A model generated the notes under the pieces. It was given only the letters and a program-made list of their open reading frames with translations, was not told where the DNA came from and made no database searches. The position numbers and the translations under genes are program-made. 64,000 nt of DNA. Source: Metopolophium dirhodum. Taxonomy: Eukaryota; Arthropoda; Insecta; Hemiptera; Aphididae. This document shows positions 1 to 13,200 of the stretch, piece after piece. Each line of letters starts with the position of its first letter. The first letter of the stretch is position 1. The DNA lies in assembly GCF_019925205.1 (NCBI RefSeq), contig NC_083564.1:1059491-1123490 (forward strand), given 5' to 3'.

Positions 1-2881
1 GCTAGTGCGGTTTGTCATACATCAGTATATTATGGTAATAATATTACGTCACTCTAAACGTTACAGAGCAAACCTCGCGAATCCTAACGAATTACAATTA
101 TATTATTACAGATATACGACACGAATTCAGCTATGTCATCGGTACGAAATTACTATTTCCATCACATATTTACGCGTATTGAGTTCGATATTTTGTCTGC
201 GAACCGTTGGAATTTAAATCGTAACGTTTATATAGATCCATTGTATATTGCATTATTATTCCAACTAATTGTATATTGTTGCATCGTTGTTTAATGTTTA
301 TCATGTCCAAACGCACCCTAACCGAAACCGTATTCCAGTGGGGCCGACCACTCAAACGCAGTAATAATTACAACACGGCGAATTTGTGGTTTTTTATGGT
401 ACCTATTATATACTGAGTGTCCTCGAAAACAGTATACAAAAAAAAAGAGTTAATAGTAGTTACGCACGCGCAAAATATAAGAGTTAAAAAATTTTAAGTG
501 CGGAATTTATGATTCAATAGTTAAGTCGCTTGTCCCGTAAACAGCTGAATTCAAAACTATGAATAGGGTACTGAGTAATATATTAAGTAACTGAGTTGTT
601 GAGTGTACCCATCTTGTTATTGTGGACACATATGGTATACAATTAATACACCGACGAGTATAATATATAGACTTTACGAAAAAGAGAATTTTTTGACAAA
701 CTCAAACCTAGTTCATGATTATATTTTTGAATGTATTTTTCATTTCTTATTTGTCTTAAACGGAAAGACGTAACCACATACCAATATTACACTTTTTTAC
801 ACTCGGTGACTATACTTAGAGATTGATTTTGTCGGTACCGCATGCTTGAGTCAAGTGAAATCGACAACCAACTACATTCATCCCAGGCCAAACCTCATCG
901 ATGGCATTTAGTATAGCATTTTCAAATCACTAGTAATATTAGACAGGTTTAGACTGACCGCGAACATAACCCATACATTTTCTGCGGCTAATGCCTCAAT
1001 TAAATAATAATAATAACGAAGGATATAAGGGTTTCTCAAAAAATATCTTAAATCATTTATACATTTTTTTTTGGCACAAATCGGAACATAACTTATTTAG
1101 CAGAAAACTGTCACGTGGTGATAACATGGCGATGGTGATTTTGGCAGAAAACGGTTAAGGCCCGCGTTGATGATCACGTTACACCGAGTATTAGACGACT
1201 GCAAAGATCGAAGAGATCTTTTGGACAGTAAATGTTCAAAAGTCTTATGGTGCCGTCTTCCTCATAAATATTACTTATTCTCGGCGCCTTGGCACCAGAT
1301 AGCTGCTGGTATTAATACCACGTGTCCCGTAGTTTACGGTTTCCGGTCGCGAACGATGATAAATATCGTCGAAATCAAATTACTTTAGGTGTGTACCGTA
1401 CCTACCAGCTATATGGGTACGAGTAGAACGTAAGAAGTATTTACTCGTGCGTTGGCGGGGCGGATACCCCCCCGGATGATGTAGTGTATATAGGTTTGAC
1501 GGCGTAACAATTCTGATGGTTTTTTCGTTAATATTCATGAACTTGAAAATATATATTATATGTAATATAAGAAGGTAGGTAGTCGAAATGCGCGAACGCA
1601 TTACCAGAGGACGGCTTTACAACACCTGCGCCGTCGACGAGCAGCCGAGTTGTGTGTGTGTGGCACGCGATTCTTTTAACCTTTTTGCCAATTTTTTTTT
1701 TTTTTATTACTTTTAGTGGGTGGAAAAAAATGTGAACTTTGAAACTGCCGCAGCTAATGGTCTGGAAACCCTTTTCTGCTTTTGTCGTTTTCTACTATCC
1801 TAGCTACGGGATCCTTTATTTATTTGTTTAAAGTTACAAGCGTAAAAGGGGAGAGAGAGAGAGAGACAGAGAGAATGTTAAAATAGATAAAAGAGAAGAA
1901 AAAAAACCTATACCACCTATACCCACATAAAAAAGAAATTTGGATTTCACTGAGTTCGATAACAACGTCGCGAACTGGTTGACAGTGTGTCGTTATACGA
2001 CTTTAAACGATATTTAATATACATCATAAAATCATATGCGGCAAGTCGATATTATTATAGTACATACCTATGACGTGTATAATAAAATGCATAATAATAA
2101 TATGTAACGTTGTATAGGTTGTCGCAAGTGTATAATATTATTTTACTTTGTACAATATGCATCGTGCGCATCTCTAAAAAAAATATTTATGCGACAGTGT
2201 TTAAAAGTCATGAAAATAATCACATTACTTCATTTTGTCATTATTTTTATTATACGTGAGTAATTATTTATATTATACCTACCTACGTGTAAAAAATATA
2301 ATATGTAAAAACAAAAAAAATATAATGATATTTCTTCAACTGCGAAAACGCGTTCAGAACTCGTCGTTCCTAGTGGTTCTTTATATACGTATATTGCAGA
2401 CACTTGAAAACGAAAAAAAATAGCAAAGACGTTGTTGCAGGGTAACGAGCGACCATACTATTATCATCATCTTATTTTGTTGACGTTTTAAATTATTTTT
2501 TCATTTATAATAATTCATATGAGCAAGCAAGTCAGTCACGAGTAAAATTTCACTAAGCATTACTATAATATGTTATGCAATATAATAATATTCTAGCTCG
2601 AGTGGAATTGACATTTATTGGATTTAATTATTTTTTTTCTTCAGAATTGTATCAGCTATTAATTTATATTATGTTATTTTCTGTGCTCTAAACGCGGAAT
2701 AACTGAATACAAATTCAGTTGGTCGTGTCCGACAACCCGAGTTCGCGAGTATTTTTCAAATGTATAAATACGTCGATTTACATGGAAATAATTAAAATAT
2801 ATTATCATCGTCTATCAAACTGAAGGGTATTCGAACAACCCCGGGAATTGTTTACTTTGATTTAAATCGAAACCGATACAC

Positions 2882-2914
<33 letters not shown>

Positions 2915-3179
2915 TATATGTATGTAAATACCTACGAGGTTCATATTTATTGTGCGTCGAAACCCAGGCATCTAGCAAACAATGAGTATAGAATATCCGA
3001 GTTTCCGATCATCATATTTTGATATTGTTCTTATATTTTATTATAATATTATGCAATTAAAAAAAATTGCGTTTATGCCAAATCGTTCTGCAGACCGAGA
3101 TGTTTAAAATCACCCGCCGCCGCACCATCCCGGAAACATTGGGATGATTATTTAGATAAATCACAATTCAATGGATAAT
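1..3179. other. AT-rich spacer without recognisable gene
   Basis: Only short chance open frames are present, none with a recognisable domain, signal peptide or convincing splice context. It contains a (GA)n tract near 1850-1875, homopolymer T near 1690 and the AC repeat listed separately. Confidence 0.6.
2883..2913. repeat. (AC)15 microsatellite
   Basis: Uninterrupted AC dinucleotide run of about 31 bases. It is a simple sequence repeat and likely polymorphic in length. Confidence 0.95.
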
Positions 3180-3191
3180 AATAATAATAAT

Positions 3192-3508
3192 GGGGACGAG
3201 GTGGCCGAGCGGTCTAACGCGACGGATTCGGCACAGCCGGTCCGAGTTCGATCCTCGACCACTGGGCGGCATTTTTCTCCGTGCAAGTCACGGTGTCCGG
3301 AGAACAAGTGCCGCCATCCCCCCACCCCGGGGCACGGCAGAAACCTACGGGTGCCCCATTAGAAATTCTGCCAAACACAACACACACGTGTACCAACCTA
3401 CCCAACCTACCAACCTACCCAATATAAAACCTACAGTGCCCTCCCCACACCCAATGGCCTATGTTGCCGCGGGTTACCCAATAAAAAAAAAAAAAAAAAA
3501 AAAAAAAA
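3192..3508 (+). mobile_element. tRNA-derived SINE with poly(A) tail
   Basis: The head (3195-3265) resembles a serine/leucine-type tRNA. An A box TGGCCGAGCGG lies at 3202-3212 and a B box GAGTTCGATCC at 3244-3254, 31 nt apart, as in an internal RNA polymerase III promoter. The acceptor-like GACGAGG start is partly matched downstream. There is no long variable arm and the anticodon stem is degenerate, so this is not a working tRNA gene. A GC-richer unrelated body of about 220 bp follows (3266-3480). It ends in AATAAA (3480-3485) fused to a 26-nt poly(A) tract (3483-3508). The 12-mer AATAATAATAAT flanks both sides (3180-3191 and 3507-3518); this may be a target-site duplication, but it is also simple repeat. 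Open frames across it are shadows of the element. Movement would depend on a LINE reverse transcriptase. Confidence 0.85.
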
Positions 3509-3639
3509 TAATAATAATATAATACTATACAATGAGCCATCGTCAATCGAGAATACCACAATACACACAAGCGCATATTACGAACAATAATAATATTATT
3601 ATTATAATATATCGACTAAAATATTGCGGTAGTACAAGA

Positions 3640-3680
3640 CAGTACCGTAGCCAGACATTTTATTTGAAGTGAGGGCACTA
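3640..3680 (+). repeat. MITE end fragment (CGTAGCCAG family)
   Basis: CAGTACCGTAGCCAG at 3640-3654 nearly matches the left end of the short element at 59862 (CAGTAGCGTAGCCAG). It continues with a G-rich stretch. No matching right end is seen nearby, so it is likely a truncated copy. Confidence 0.45.
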
Positions 3681-5479
3681 ATTTTATTATTACTTTATTT
3701 TAGAATGATTAAACACGCGTGGAAGTAATAGTATAATACAATTAAAATTATTGGTTTACTAGTGAAAATCAAATAAATAGTAGCTTGGCGTTAGAAATTA
3801 AAGTTGAATTTAAAAAGACTTGATCGTGACGAGGAGGATAATAATAATAATCAAGTTAAATTCTGAAATCGAAACGCTTTTATTTTTCAGAGGCAAATCT
3901 GTCAACAATTTCTTCTACATAATAATATATATCAGCGTTCCAGCAAATAATGCCAAACCAATTTCATAGATTTTCACTGATATAATAATATCTCAAATAT
4001 CTCGATAAGTTCACATAGAAAATTTACTATATTTTTAATAATGTCTTAACACCAGTAATGCTATTATTATCTCCAAGGCAACGATATAATATCATTAACG
4101 TATCCAGTGTTGTACAACTGTTACTCGGTATGATATAAGTATTATTGCCTATTGGTCACCGTTATAATAATCTCGTATAATATGATAAACGGTGTATAAT
4201 ATAGGCCAACAACTGTATCAGTTAAATAATATTGTATTTGGTTTCGATTAATTACGCGTTGAAGCCACACGAAACGAAATCGAGATGACAATGAAAAGCT
4301 ATATATAGGGTACCAATCGCAAAATTATATATTATATTATTATGCTTGGGCGCGGTGTTCGGGTCTCTTACCTTTGTATCGATACAAAATGGCAAACTAT
4401 ATTGTAATCAACCGTACGTAGGTACAATATAAATAAACCGTACGTACAGAAAGGTGGGTAGTATAGTATATAGGTACATATATATGGGCACTTTAATTTT
4501 AGTTGTATTATTTAGGGCCTTTGAGTGGTGCGAGCCAATGAGTATATTATTATTATTGTTATCCGGCACAGAATATTATACTATACCACCGCTAACGTCG
4601 ATATAATAATATAAAAATCCACTAACGATTTCGTGATATTGCCGTCTGTCTATGGTATATAATATAGATATCTACGTATGTGTATGTATGTTGTATACAT
4701 TTGTGTGGGTGTGGGGTGGGTGGGGTGCGTATGTGGGTGTGTGTGTGTGTGTGTGTGTGTAAACATACACGTTGTAACCGGAGCACATTTATGTTTGAAA
4801 TGATAATATATGTTTACCCGGTGCGAAAGAAAAGGAAAGGCCGCGTGCGTTACCGTAAACCCTTAAACCATTCGCAAATCGAGTTATCCATCTTGGAAAG
4901 CAAATGAAGGAACAAGGTCAAAAATTACGTTGGTTTGTTCAAGAGTTCTTGTATACCTACCCACATAATAATATACCACAGGCCGATTCTTTATTAGCAC
5001 TTTTAATAAATGTGTACCCATACGTTTAGCGGGGTCGAAATCAGACGTCGTGGTACGCGGGGAAAATGTAATTTCGTAGAGCGAACGGTATAAAAATACA
5101 TAAACGCGTACCTCTATTCGGCTACGTATCGTTATGCGTTCTGATGTTTTTTTTTGTTTTTGTTTTAATTTAATACGTTGATAAATATCAATATTACGGG
5201 AAAAATAAACTAGCAAATAATTACGCGAGCTTATATCGCTTTTATTTTATATATAATTTTTTTAATTTCCGATAAAAAATTCAATCACGTACACGGCGCG
5301 CCGCAAAATCCCGTAATAATAAACAAACCAGCACGTTTTGAATACGTAATTTTTGATAAGAAAAACAAAAAAATAAAAAAAGAAGAAAAAATCGAAAATA
5401 AAAAGGAAGTTGAAGAAAGATGAAAAATAAAAATAAAAGAGAAGAAAAACAACAGTAGCCGAGTATATATTTTCGTCGT
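3681..5479. other. AT-rich spacer without recognisable gene
   Basis: AAT/TAT-rich sequence with a GT microsatellite and T-rich stretches. Open frames here are low-complexity (Phe/Leu/Lys-rich) or follow the GT run; none is credible as protein. Confidence 0.55.
4737..4760. repeat. (GT)12 microsatellite
   Basis: Pure GT run immediately after a G/T-rich purine-pyrimidine stretch (about 4700-4736). Confidence 0.95.
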
Positions 5480-6240
5480 TCGCCGCCCGCCCCCCCCCCC
5501 ACCCCTCCCCATCGCACACTGCTATCGCCGACGCTGCCGGTTGACTGATGGTTGGCAATCGCATTCCGCCGAGCCTTACATAATTTCTCCGAGCGCGTTC
5601 CTGCTCTCTATCTATATCTCTAACTCACTCGTCGTCCTTCTTCCTGAGCCCCGCTCCACTCCTGCTCCTGCTCCTCCTGCTCCTCCTCCTCCTCTTCCGA
5701 CCTTTTGGCGTGTATACCTTTTAAACGTCCGTCTCTGTCTGTCCGCCTGTCTACCTCTGCATGTGCGTATACGCCTGCTGCAGTCTCCGTCGCCGTCTCT
5801 CCCTCTCATTTTCTCCGTCTGGCTCCATCTGACTCGCCGCGCTTTCACGAACGACTACGACTACGGAGACGACAACGGCGACTTACGCTGTTGTTATATT
5901 ATTATGTGCTAGGCGAGAGATAAATTCACCACCAGGGACATTCCTAACAGACATGCGAAATGACTGGCAAAGTCACGGTAAATACTTTTACGGCGGTGGC
6001 CATACATTTCCGTGTGCCCGCGCGCGGTTTGTCCGTCATTACGGCGGCGGGAACCGACCGTTTTTATGGCGGGCACATTTTTTTTCCCCCGTCCGTTTAC
6101 GTGATTTCGCTGCCGAATAACGTTCCGGATTGCACAATTTTTTTTCTCCTTCAAAACGTTATAGGTACTTACGCCGCACATGATACACCCCGGCCCGGCC
6201 ACCGCGAGTCGTGACAATATAATGGAGCACTGGCACTGAA
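5480..6240. other. CpG-rich, pyrimidine-rich block
   Basis: A compositional island. It opens with a C-rich tract near 5486-5505, then a CTCCTG/CTCC-rich section (about 5640-5700) and repeated GTCTCTGTCTG/CGTCTC motifs up to about 5830, followed by CpG-rich sequence to about 6215. The many open frames on both strands follow from the skewed composition. It could be a promoter or 5' untranslated region, but no TATA, start codon context or splice donor decides this. Confidence 0.4.
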
Positions 6241-8024
6241 GTTCGGTTTTGCCGCATTATACTCGGCCCCTCGTCATCCGTTTAAGGAAAAACAGTGGAA
6301 AATTTCTGCGAATCGCCCGAGCTTTCCCCGTGTAATCCGATTGTTTCATTTCGTAAAATACAATTATGAATCGAAGTTACTTCAAAAATGATTAACTGTG
6401 CTATTTAGCCGGTAGGACGGTATCCTATTACTGTGAAAGGTTAGCTTAAGCTAAATATTTATTTATTATTAATATTATTTAATCTGCTACCCATCTCTGA
6501 CATCTAGTTTTCCGAGAAAAAGTTCTTAGACCGACCGGACTTCCACGAAAATCATATTATTACTACTAAACGAAATAATAGGGTAGTCGTAATAAAATAT
6601 ATTAAGGTCTGGTATTTTATCAGAAATAATAATTGTTTGCGCAGTTCTCTTCTTCTACTTACAGTTTTTACATAATTATAATATTATTATCAAGGCTGTC
6701 GTAAACAGTAGTTGAATTATTATTTTATCATTACACAATAACGAAACACGCGACGGGTTTAACTTGTGTTTTAATACAAATTATAATATTTAGGTTACCT
6801 ACAGAATCGCGTGTAACTATTTTGTATAGCTCCGAATATTAAGTACGTACTAATAGTTTTGTATAAAAAATGGTTTAAACTTTATGGTGGTAAAGCTGTT
6901 GACTATAATATCATTATAGGGATTAGAGTTAAATCGCGAGTGCAGCTCGAGTACCGTAAGCCACTCGATGAAATTAAATGGTTTTTAAAAACAAAAATAC
7001 GATTCAACCGATATAAAAAAAAGAATCGTGTAAAAAGAAAATATATATCGAACTCGGGTGTTCAGAAAATATATTATTATCTGGAAAACATGAAATACAT
7101 TATATAGGTGGTATAATACTGCAATTTCTCCGTTCGTAATGTTATTACAGTGACGGGTAAAACGAACCGCGGTGAGCCACATCCTTGCACAAGAAATACA
7201 CACACACACATATATATATGTAGGACCGATCGGATTTAGAAAACCACAGTCTTCGGCAGCAAAATTGTACGTGCATGTGTGGCGCCGGCGGCGGTGTTGG
7301 ATTGGAGACGAGGTAGGATTTCGGAAAAACCACTAGAATTGCACTTCACTCCCCTCAACGCCGTCGTCGACGGATGTGAAAGGGTTTACCCGTGGGTTTT
7401 CCTACGACAATCGTCCGTTCGAGTATAAATCCTAATACAGCGAGCCCCGAATTGAGGTCGGATACGGTTTTGCAGGGAATATAATATAATAACGGATGAA
7501 ATTATGTATAGCTAGACGCGCGTCCGCGGTTAGCGGGCGGAAAAAAGAAACACAATAATAATATATAGCAAAATATATATTATTATACGACCAAAAAAAA
7601 CAACAACCGAAATCTCGGTTAGCCGTCAGCAACCGCCCCGTTGCACCACTTGTGTGTGTGGTATTCAAATAAATATGGGACAGTTTTTGGTCCGTGTCCA
7701 TGTTTACACCCGCACACACGGTCCAGCGTAAACCCTCGACCTCGCCCCCCCCCCTCAAACATCACCCCCCGCCAGCAGTTTAGCGTGCGAGCAACACTCA
7801 CATATATTTATATTATATACACACATATCTGTGTATATAATATATATTATATGTGTATGTGTGTGTGATGTGTATCCATTTCATTTATATGATAATGCGA
7901 ATAACTGACACAGAACACCACTTGGCCATTTGTCCGACACGCGTTATGGCGTCAGGATCAGGAATGCGTTATTAGTTCACTTGTTCGATGTAAATTCCGA
8001 CTGATTCTCCTCTCTCTGAATACG

Positions 8025-8135
8025 CGCACGCGCACACGCATACTCACACACACACACACCACATACCCACACATACCACCAACACACACTACATACACCC
8101 ACATCCCGCCCACCCACCCACCCACCAATACGCAC
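8025..8135. repeat. AC-rich low-complexity tract
   Basis: Impure CA/CCCA/CACG repeats, including a short (CA)n and a (CCCA)n segment near 8108-8126. Confidence 0.85.
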
Positions 8136-9737
8136 GTATACGAATATGTTTGTGTGTATAATTTACGTTAGGTAGCTTAAATACACAATGTACACCCTAT
8201 CCCTTCCACATATGCACGCACACTGAACGTGCGATATACACTTACATACGCCAGATGTCATGTTTGATTAATGCAACTCTGGCTGCTATTTCGACTACGA
8301 CTACGACGACGACTGCGACGGCGACGAACGATGACTGGAATATTCTCGTGCGCATAATAAGTCGGAATACATTTCCACCCTAAACCAATATATCGGAAAC
8401 CGGTCGTTCTGCAAGTATACCATATTATTATACTATTACATATTATCAAAATACCTACGAAGCGACGAGCAATACGCAGCTAGACGCGATGGCTGGCGCC
8501 TTTCTCCTCAGGATATTAAAAAATCATTTAACCTAAATCCGTCAAGCAAACGACTACCCTTCACAGTCGCAAATAATATGCTTTCAGTTAGGTATTATTT
8601 TTTTCCGAGTCTTACATCACGTTGTCGATATTAACGTTTTCGTCAACTAGGAAATTTAATTAATTTTTTTTTTCACTTAAAAATCTGAGTACTTTATAAT
8701 GTACGCATAATTTTCAGATTCATTTGTCTCTTCAAAAACCAATTAGTTTTTTATTTCCTTCGCGAAAACTCTCTGTTGGTAGAATTTCTAAGTAATTTAG
8801 AAGGGATTTTTTTAACACATTTATAGTATTTTAATTAAATAAATAAATAGATCCCTTGGTTTCGAGTAAACAATAAGCCGTGAGTAATATTATTGTTAGT
8901 CGTTCTAACAATGTTGAACATGGGCTGACGAATTTTTTTTATCTAAGTACAAAATCATTATTAAATCCAAAAAAGAGTGACCTATATTATTTTCTATATT
9001 TACGCCGCCGTATATTATCTGTTATTGTATTCGACCTTAAAAGGATTACTCTTTTAATATAAAACTTTTTATTTTTTGACAAAATAATAAATGTTGTTTT
9101 ACAATATCTTGTATTCTTTCTAGAGTTTGATTACGTGTTTAAGCTAACTTTTGATGTTTTATAGTCATACATTAACTATATTATTACTAGATTCCGACAT
9201 TAGACTACAGCCTGATGAGATTTTGATGATACACTTGCGCTGATGTTCGGTGATATCATATTATATGTACAAAGTTTCGATTCCCAGTCTTAACCGTTTT
9301 GGTAGAGTTTATACTCTAACATAAATTTACAGGTTGACGCTTAGAAACAATATAATTTCGTATTATAACCATGCGCGTTTAATACTTTACTGCGATAATA
9401 ACTTGTTCGTAAAACTAATATAAAAACTACTGAACTTTTACCGTGTAAGGTTGGTAGTAACACCTATTTGTTCGATTAACTATCAATTATCAAAAGAAAA
9501 AAATGTATGTAAGATGCAATCTTACACCTTATACCTAGACACAAACCGTGCAAGATAGTATGATGTTTTTCGTTGGTAAATTGTCTTCATTTTTATATTT
9601 TTTTCGATAAAACTTTATATAACTATATAATACTATATACACTATGCAGTAGTTATATAGTATTATACCTACCCCAGTTATAATTAATTTTCGACGCACA
9701 AACTGGTCTTCATCGCGACTAATTAAGAGGAATTTGT

Positions 9738-9739
9738 AT

Positions 9740-9771
<32 letters not shown>
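9738..9771. repeat. (TTTA)8 tetranucleotide repeat
   Basis: Perfect TATT/TTTA array of about 34 bases. Confidence 0.9.
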
Positions 9772-10091
9772 ATAACACACACACCCTATCGAGAGGTAAT
9801 CACGTCGAATCGAGTCACTATATAAACTTCAATTTATCGGACGAAAAATATTCGTATATACATATAATAATCGTCGTCATCGACGTCGCAATCCTATCAC
9901 TTTTTCTAAAAATTTCACACCACATAATATGTCCAACTTTATAATTACGTTATAATATAAATTTAATGAAATGCAAACGAAACGAAATTAACGCATCAGT
10001 GGCCGATCGCATCTTTTACCAGTACACTTATTTTTTGTCATCTTCGCCGGTCACGAAAATCAAACATTACAGTTGAAAACGCATCGTTGAT

Positions 10092-10242
10092 GCAACTAGG
10101 GGGGGGGGGGGTGCTTTGGGTCCTTAGCACTCCCAAGTCAAAATATTAGCACCCCCTAAAAAATCGTTGTGGTGTTATGTCCCATTGATTCACAAAATAA
10201 CCTGGAGCTTAAGCACCCCGTTGTTCAAATGTCTAGTTTCGC
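10092..10242 (+). mobile_element. Short inverted-repeat element (MITE)
   Basis: About 150 bp. The left end reads GCAACTAG followed by a 13-G run (10099-10111) and GGTGCTT. The right end, read in reverse complement, gives GCGAAACTAGAC and then GGGGTGCTTAAG. The two ends therefore share an inverted AACTAG...GGGGTGCTT pattern. It has no coding capacity. No clear target duplication is visible. The G run is a likely place for sequencing or assembly length error. Confidence 0.5.
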
Positions 10243-13200
10243 CAATGAAACGCGTCGTTTACGTAGAATGAACTATATATTATATAACCTAACCTATAGA
10301 ACGTGATAAAATAATATACACATTTATAAAAACGATAGCGTGTGATAATATAACGTGAATTTGAACGACGAATGATATGTTTCGATATAATAATATAATG
10401 GCGTGGAACAAATTGTTTACCGACAGCTTACACGTCCGGTCATGTCTGGTCGAAGTCGCGTGATTCAATATCCTCTTGTGTTTAGAGCGCAAATGTTTAT
10501 TATTTTTTTCCCCTCAAACACCCCCGGAAAACCCTGTGGGGGGGTGAACCACCGTCTCCATCAGCACACCGCCGCCGCCACGTTCTCAATATATCGCTGC
10601 AAACGTTCTCATTCTTTTTGGAAAAAGTGATAATGGAATTCCCGAGCGTTTCCGATACATTACATATATATATGTACATAATATAATCGGTCTCATTCGA
10701 CCAAAGTCGTTTCAAAAAGTTATCACATAAAACCGTATATCTCATCCGTGGTGTAGCTCGACGCCGGCGGGACTCGTATTATTATTTGGTCGGTGGGCAA
10801 CAAATTTTAAATCCGGTGTCCACCCTCTAACCCTATCGCGGGTGGCGGGCGGTCGTATTAGAGGAAAACTATTTTTATCGGCTCGGTCGCGTTCTATCAT
10901 AATAATAATAATAATAATAAATAATAGAAATATATATATTATATTTTATACTATATACGCACAATAATGACGTAATGCGAAATATATAATAGTTAAGACC
11001 GCTAGTGCCGGTATTATAGCAGCAGGGCAGCACTCTACTGGGTTTTTTCGCCATCGACGCGGTTCGCGGTTCCGGAAAAAGTTTCCGGTCGCGCGGATGT
11101 CGTCGTCTCGGAGAAAACGATGAAGTTTACCCGCTCTGGCCGGCCACGATTTACGGTCGTCCTCTGTTGTACACATTGTTCGCAAAGTCCGACCACGTCC
11201 CGACACACAATGCGCACCGTGACTATAGTCTTTATACCTCGCACCTCTATTATATCATACGAGTTTCGACTGATTTTAGTGATTGTCGCGGCCAAAGAAA
11301 ATATGTGTCAAACTATGGCAAGTATTTTTCCGGAGACTCAGTATCAGCGTTGGCGGCGGCGATGGTCTTATGTAGGCGCAAGAGACGTGCCGGACAAGAG
11401 GGGGACACAATACGTTATTTAGCGACCAAACGCTTACCTATACAACTACCCGTGATAAGCGTTTTATGTCCGGAACACGCGCGGTGACGGTGCATCCGGT
11501 CTTCAAAACGCTCGTTATAATAATAATAATAATATTATTAATTGTACAAACGGGTATTGTTCTCGTCGTCGTCAACTGTATAATTATAATCAAATCGAAA
11601 TTGAAAAAAAAAATATATTCCAGTTACGCCGAACAATTTATTTTTATTGATCAGATGATTCTCGTCAGAAAATAATACAATATGTATGCAATGAATGCAA
11701 TTAAAAAATAATTGTCGTGATTTGTATTTTTTTTTTTTTTGTTACCCTAACTGCACAATCACGGATTGCGTTTCAGCTTTAAATATATTATAATTAATGT
11801 TACTTTATGAAATTGGCCACGTTACGCGATTTATCATCGATTGAAGGTAATTAATAATTATTTATACCTAAGCATTTGATTTCTAAAGAGACATTTTCAC
11901 AGAATAGTGTCAAATCGGTTCTCACGCATTGAAAGCACAGACAAAGATGATGGAACGGTACACGGGTATCAGAAAGCTTAAATAATTATGCAGACCGTTC
12001 ACAATAGTACCTAATGCATAATATTATACCTCAATTTGATTTCGTATGATAGTGAAAAGCCAAATAATTTCCAAACAATTTCATTCCTATTGTACAAAAT
12101 ATTTCGATATCAATATTTTTAAGTATAGATATTTACTTACGTTAATATAGCTCTAATTAATATCTGATATTTCATATTATTAGGGTTTGCGAGGCTCAGA
12201 GAAAATATAATTGCGAAATCTAACATTAATTAATTAATTATATTTACAAGTGTTTTTAAAATACCCACCTGGTTTTACTATTCACTATATTAATGTTTTA
12301 AACTAAAAATTAACGAATTCCAGAAGAATTTGATATCGTTCGCAAGGAGCAGAAAAAAATAGTTGAATCTTTAAATTACACCAAAAAATTACAAAGTAAA
12401 TACACCAAAAAAAAATTACACTAAAAAGTCATAGAATCTGCTATAATTGATACCATATTATCTTTATGAAGATAATACTCATGGTAATGTAGCCTATAGT
12501 CAGCGATATTTAGCAATTTTGCTGGTGGTAATTTAATAAATTATTAATTTATAAATTTCCGTTTTTTTTTTACATATTTTATTGCTTTTATTGTATATTT
12601 AGTGATATTTAAGTTAATATTATAGTGCATATTAATTATGCAATTTTAAGTGCTATAAACTCCCAGGGCTGGACTTATTACTTATTAGTTACGGATATTG
12701 TAAATTATCTAAATAAATTTATCTAGATTGCTATAATTTTTATCTAGATGAAAATTAGATGTCAATAAACTTAGCTAAAGTACAACACTCAACTTATGAG
12801 CGGTTCATGGAAAAAAAGAAGCTCCAGTGTTTCCTGAAAGTATAACTGTAGCCTATGCTCGACCATGACAGTAATTTGACTGGTAATTACCTACATTTAT
12901 TGAGAAAGTGCCGCTACTTAATTTCGAAGAAATGTCTATGTCATTTCTCTGTGAAACGTAACATTTGAATATAGTACTCTATACAATTATATTATAATTG
13001 TTCAATCCAATTATTTTTGGAACTAAAGACTTCAAATATATAAGTAAACACCGTGAGCCCCAAGGACGGTTCTACACACGATTATGCTGTAATATATTTC
13101 ATTGATATTGTAAACACGTTCTAATTCTTTTTTTAGAATACGATTTGTTGTTTATCATCACGTATTCATCCCTAAATTGTGTTTTATTGTGATATATTGT

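Larger units (their letters stand above)
6241..10091. other. AT-rich spacer without recognisable gene
   Basis: Contains AT/TA-rich hairpins near 7800-7865, an AC-rich simple stretch (8025-8135) and a TTTA tetranucleotide array. No credible coding exon was recognised on either strand. Confidence 0.55.

Noticed and set aside
3195..3265. Functional tRNA gene
   Set aside because: The A and B boxes are good, but the anticodon arm is degenerate, the variable arm is missing, acceptor pairing is poor and a SINE body with poly(A) follows.
3190..3522. Open frames across the SINE
   Set aside because: They read through the tRNA head and poly(A) tail (ending in a lysine run) and are shadows of a noncoding element.
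11120..11487. Overlapping open frames on both strands
   Set aside because: No domain, no signal peptide and no splice logic; both strands are open because of local GC content.
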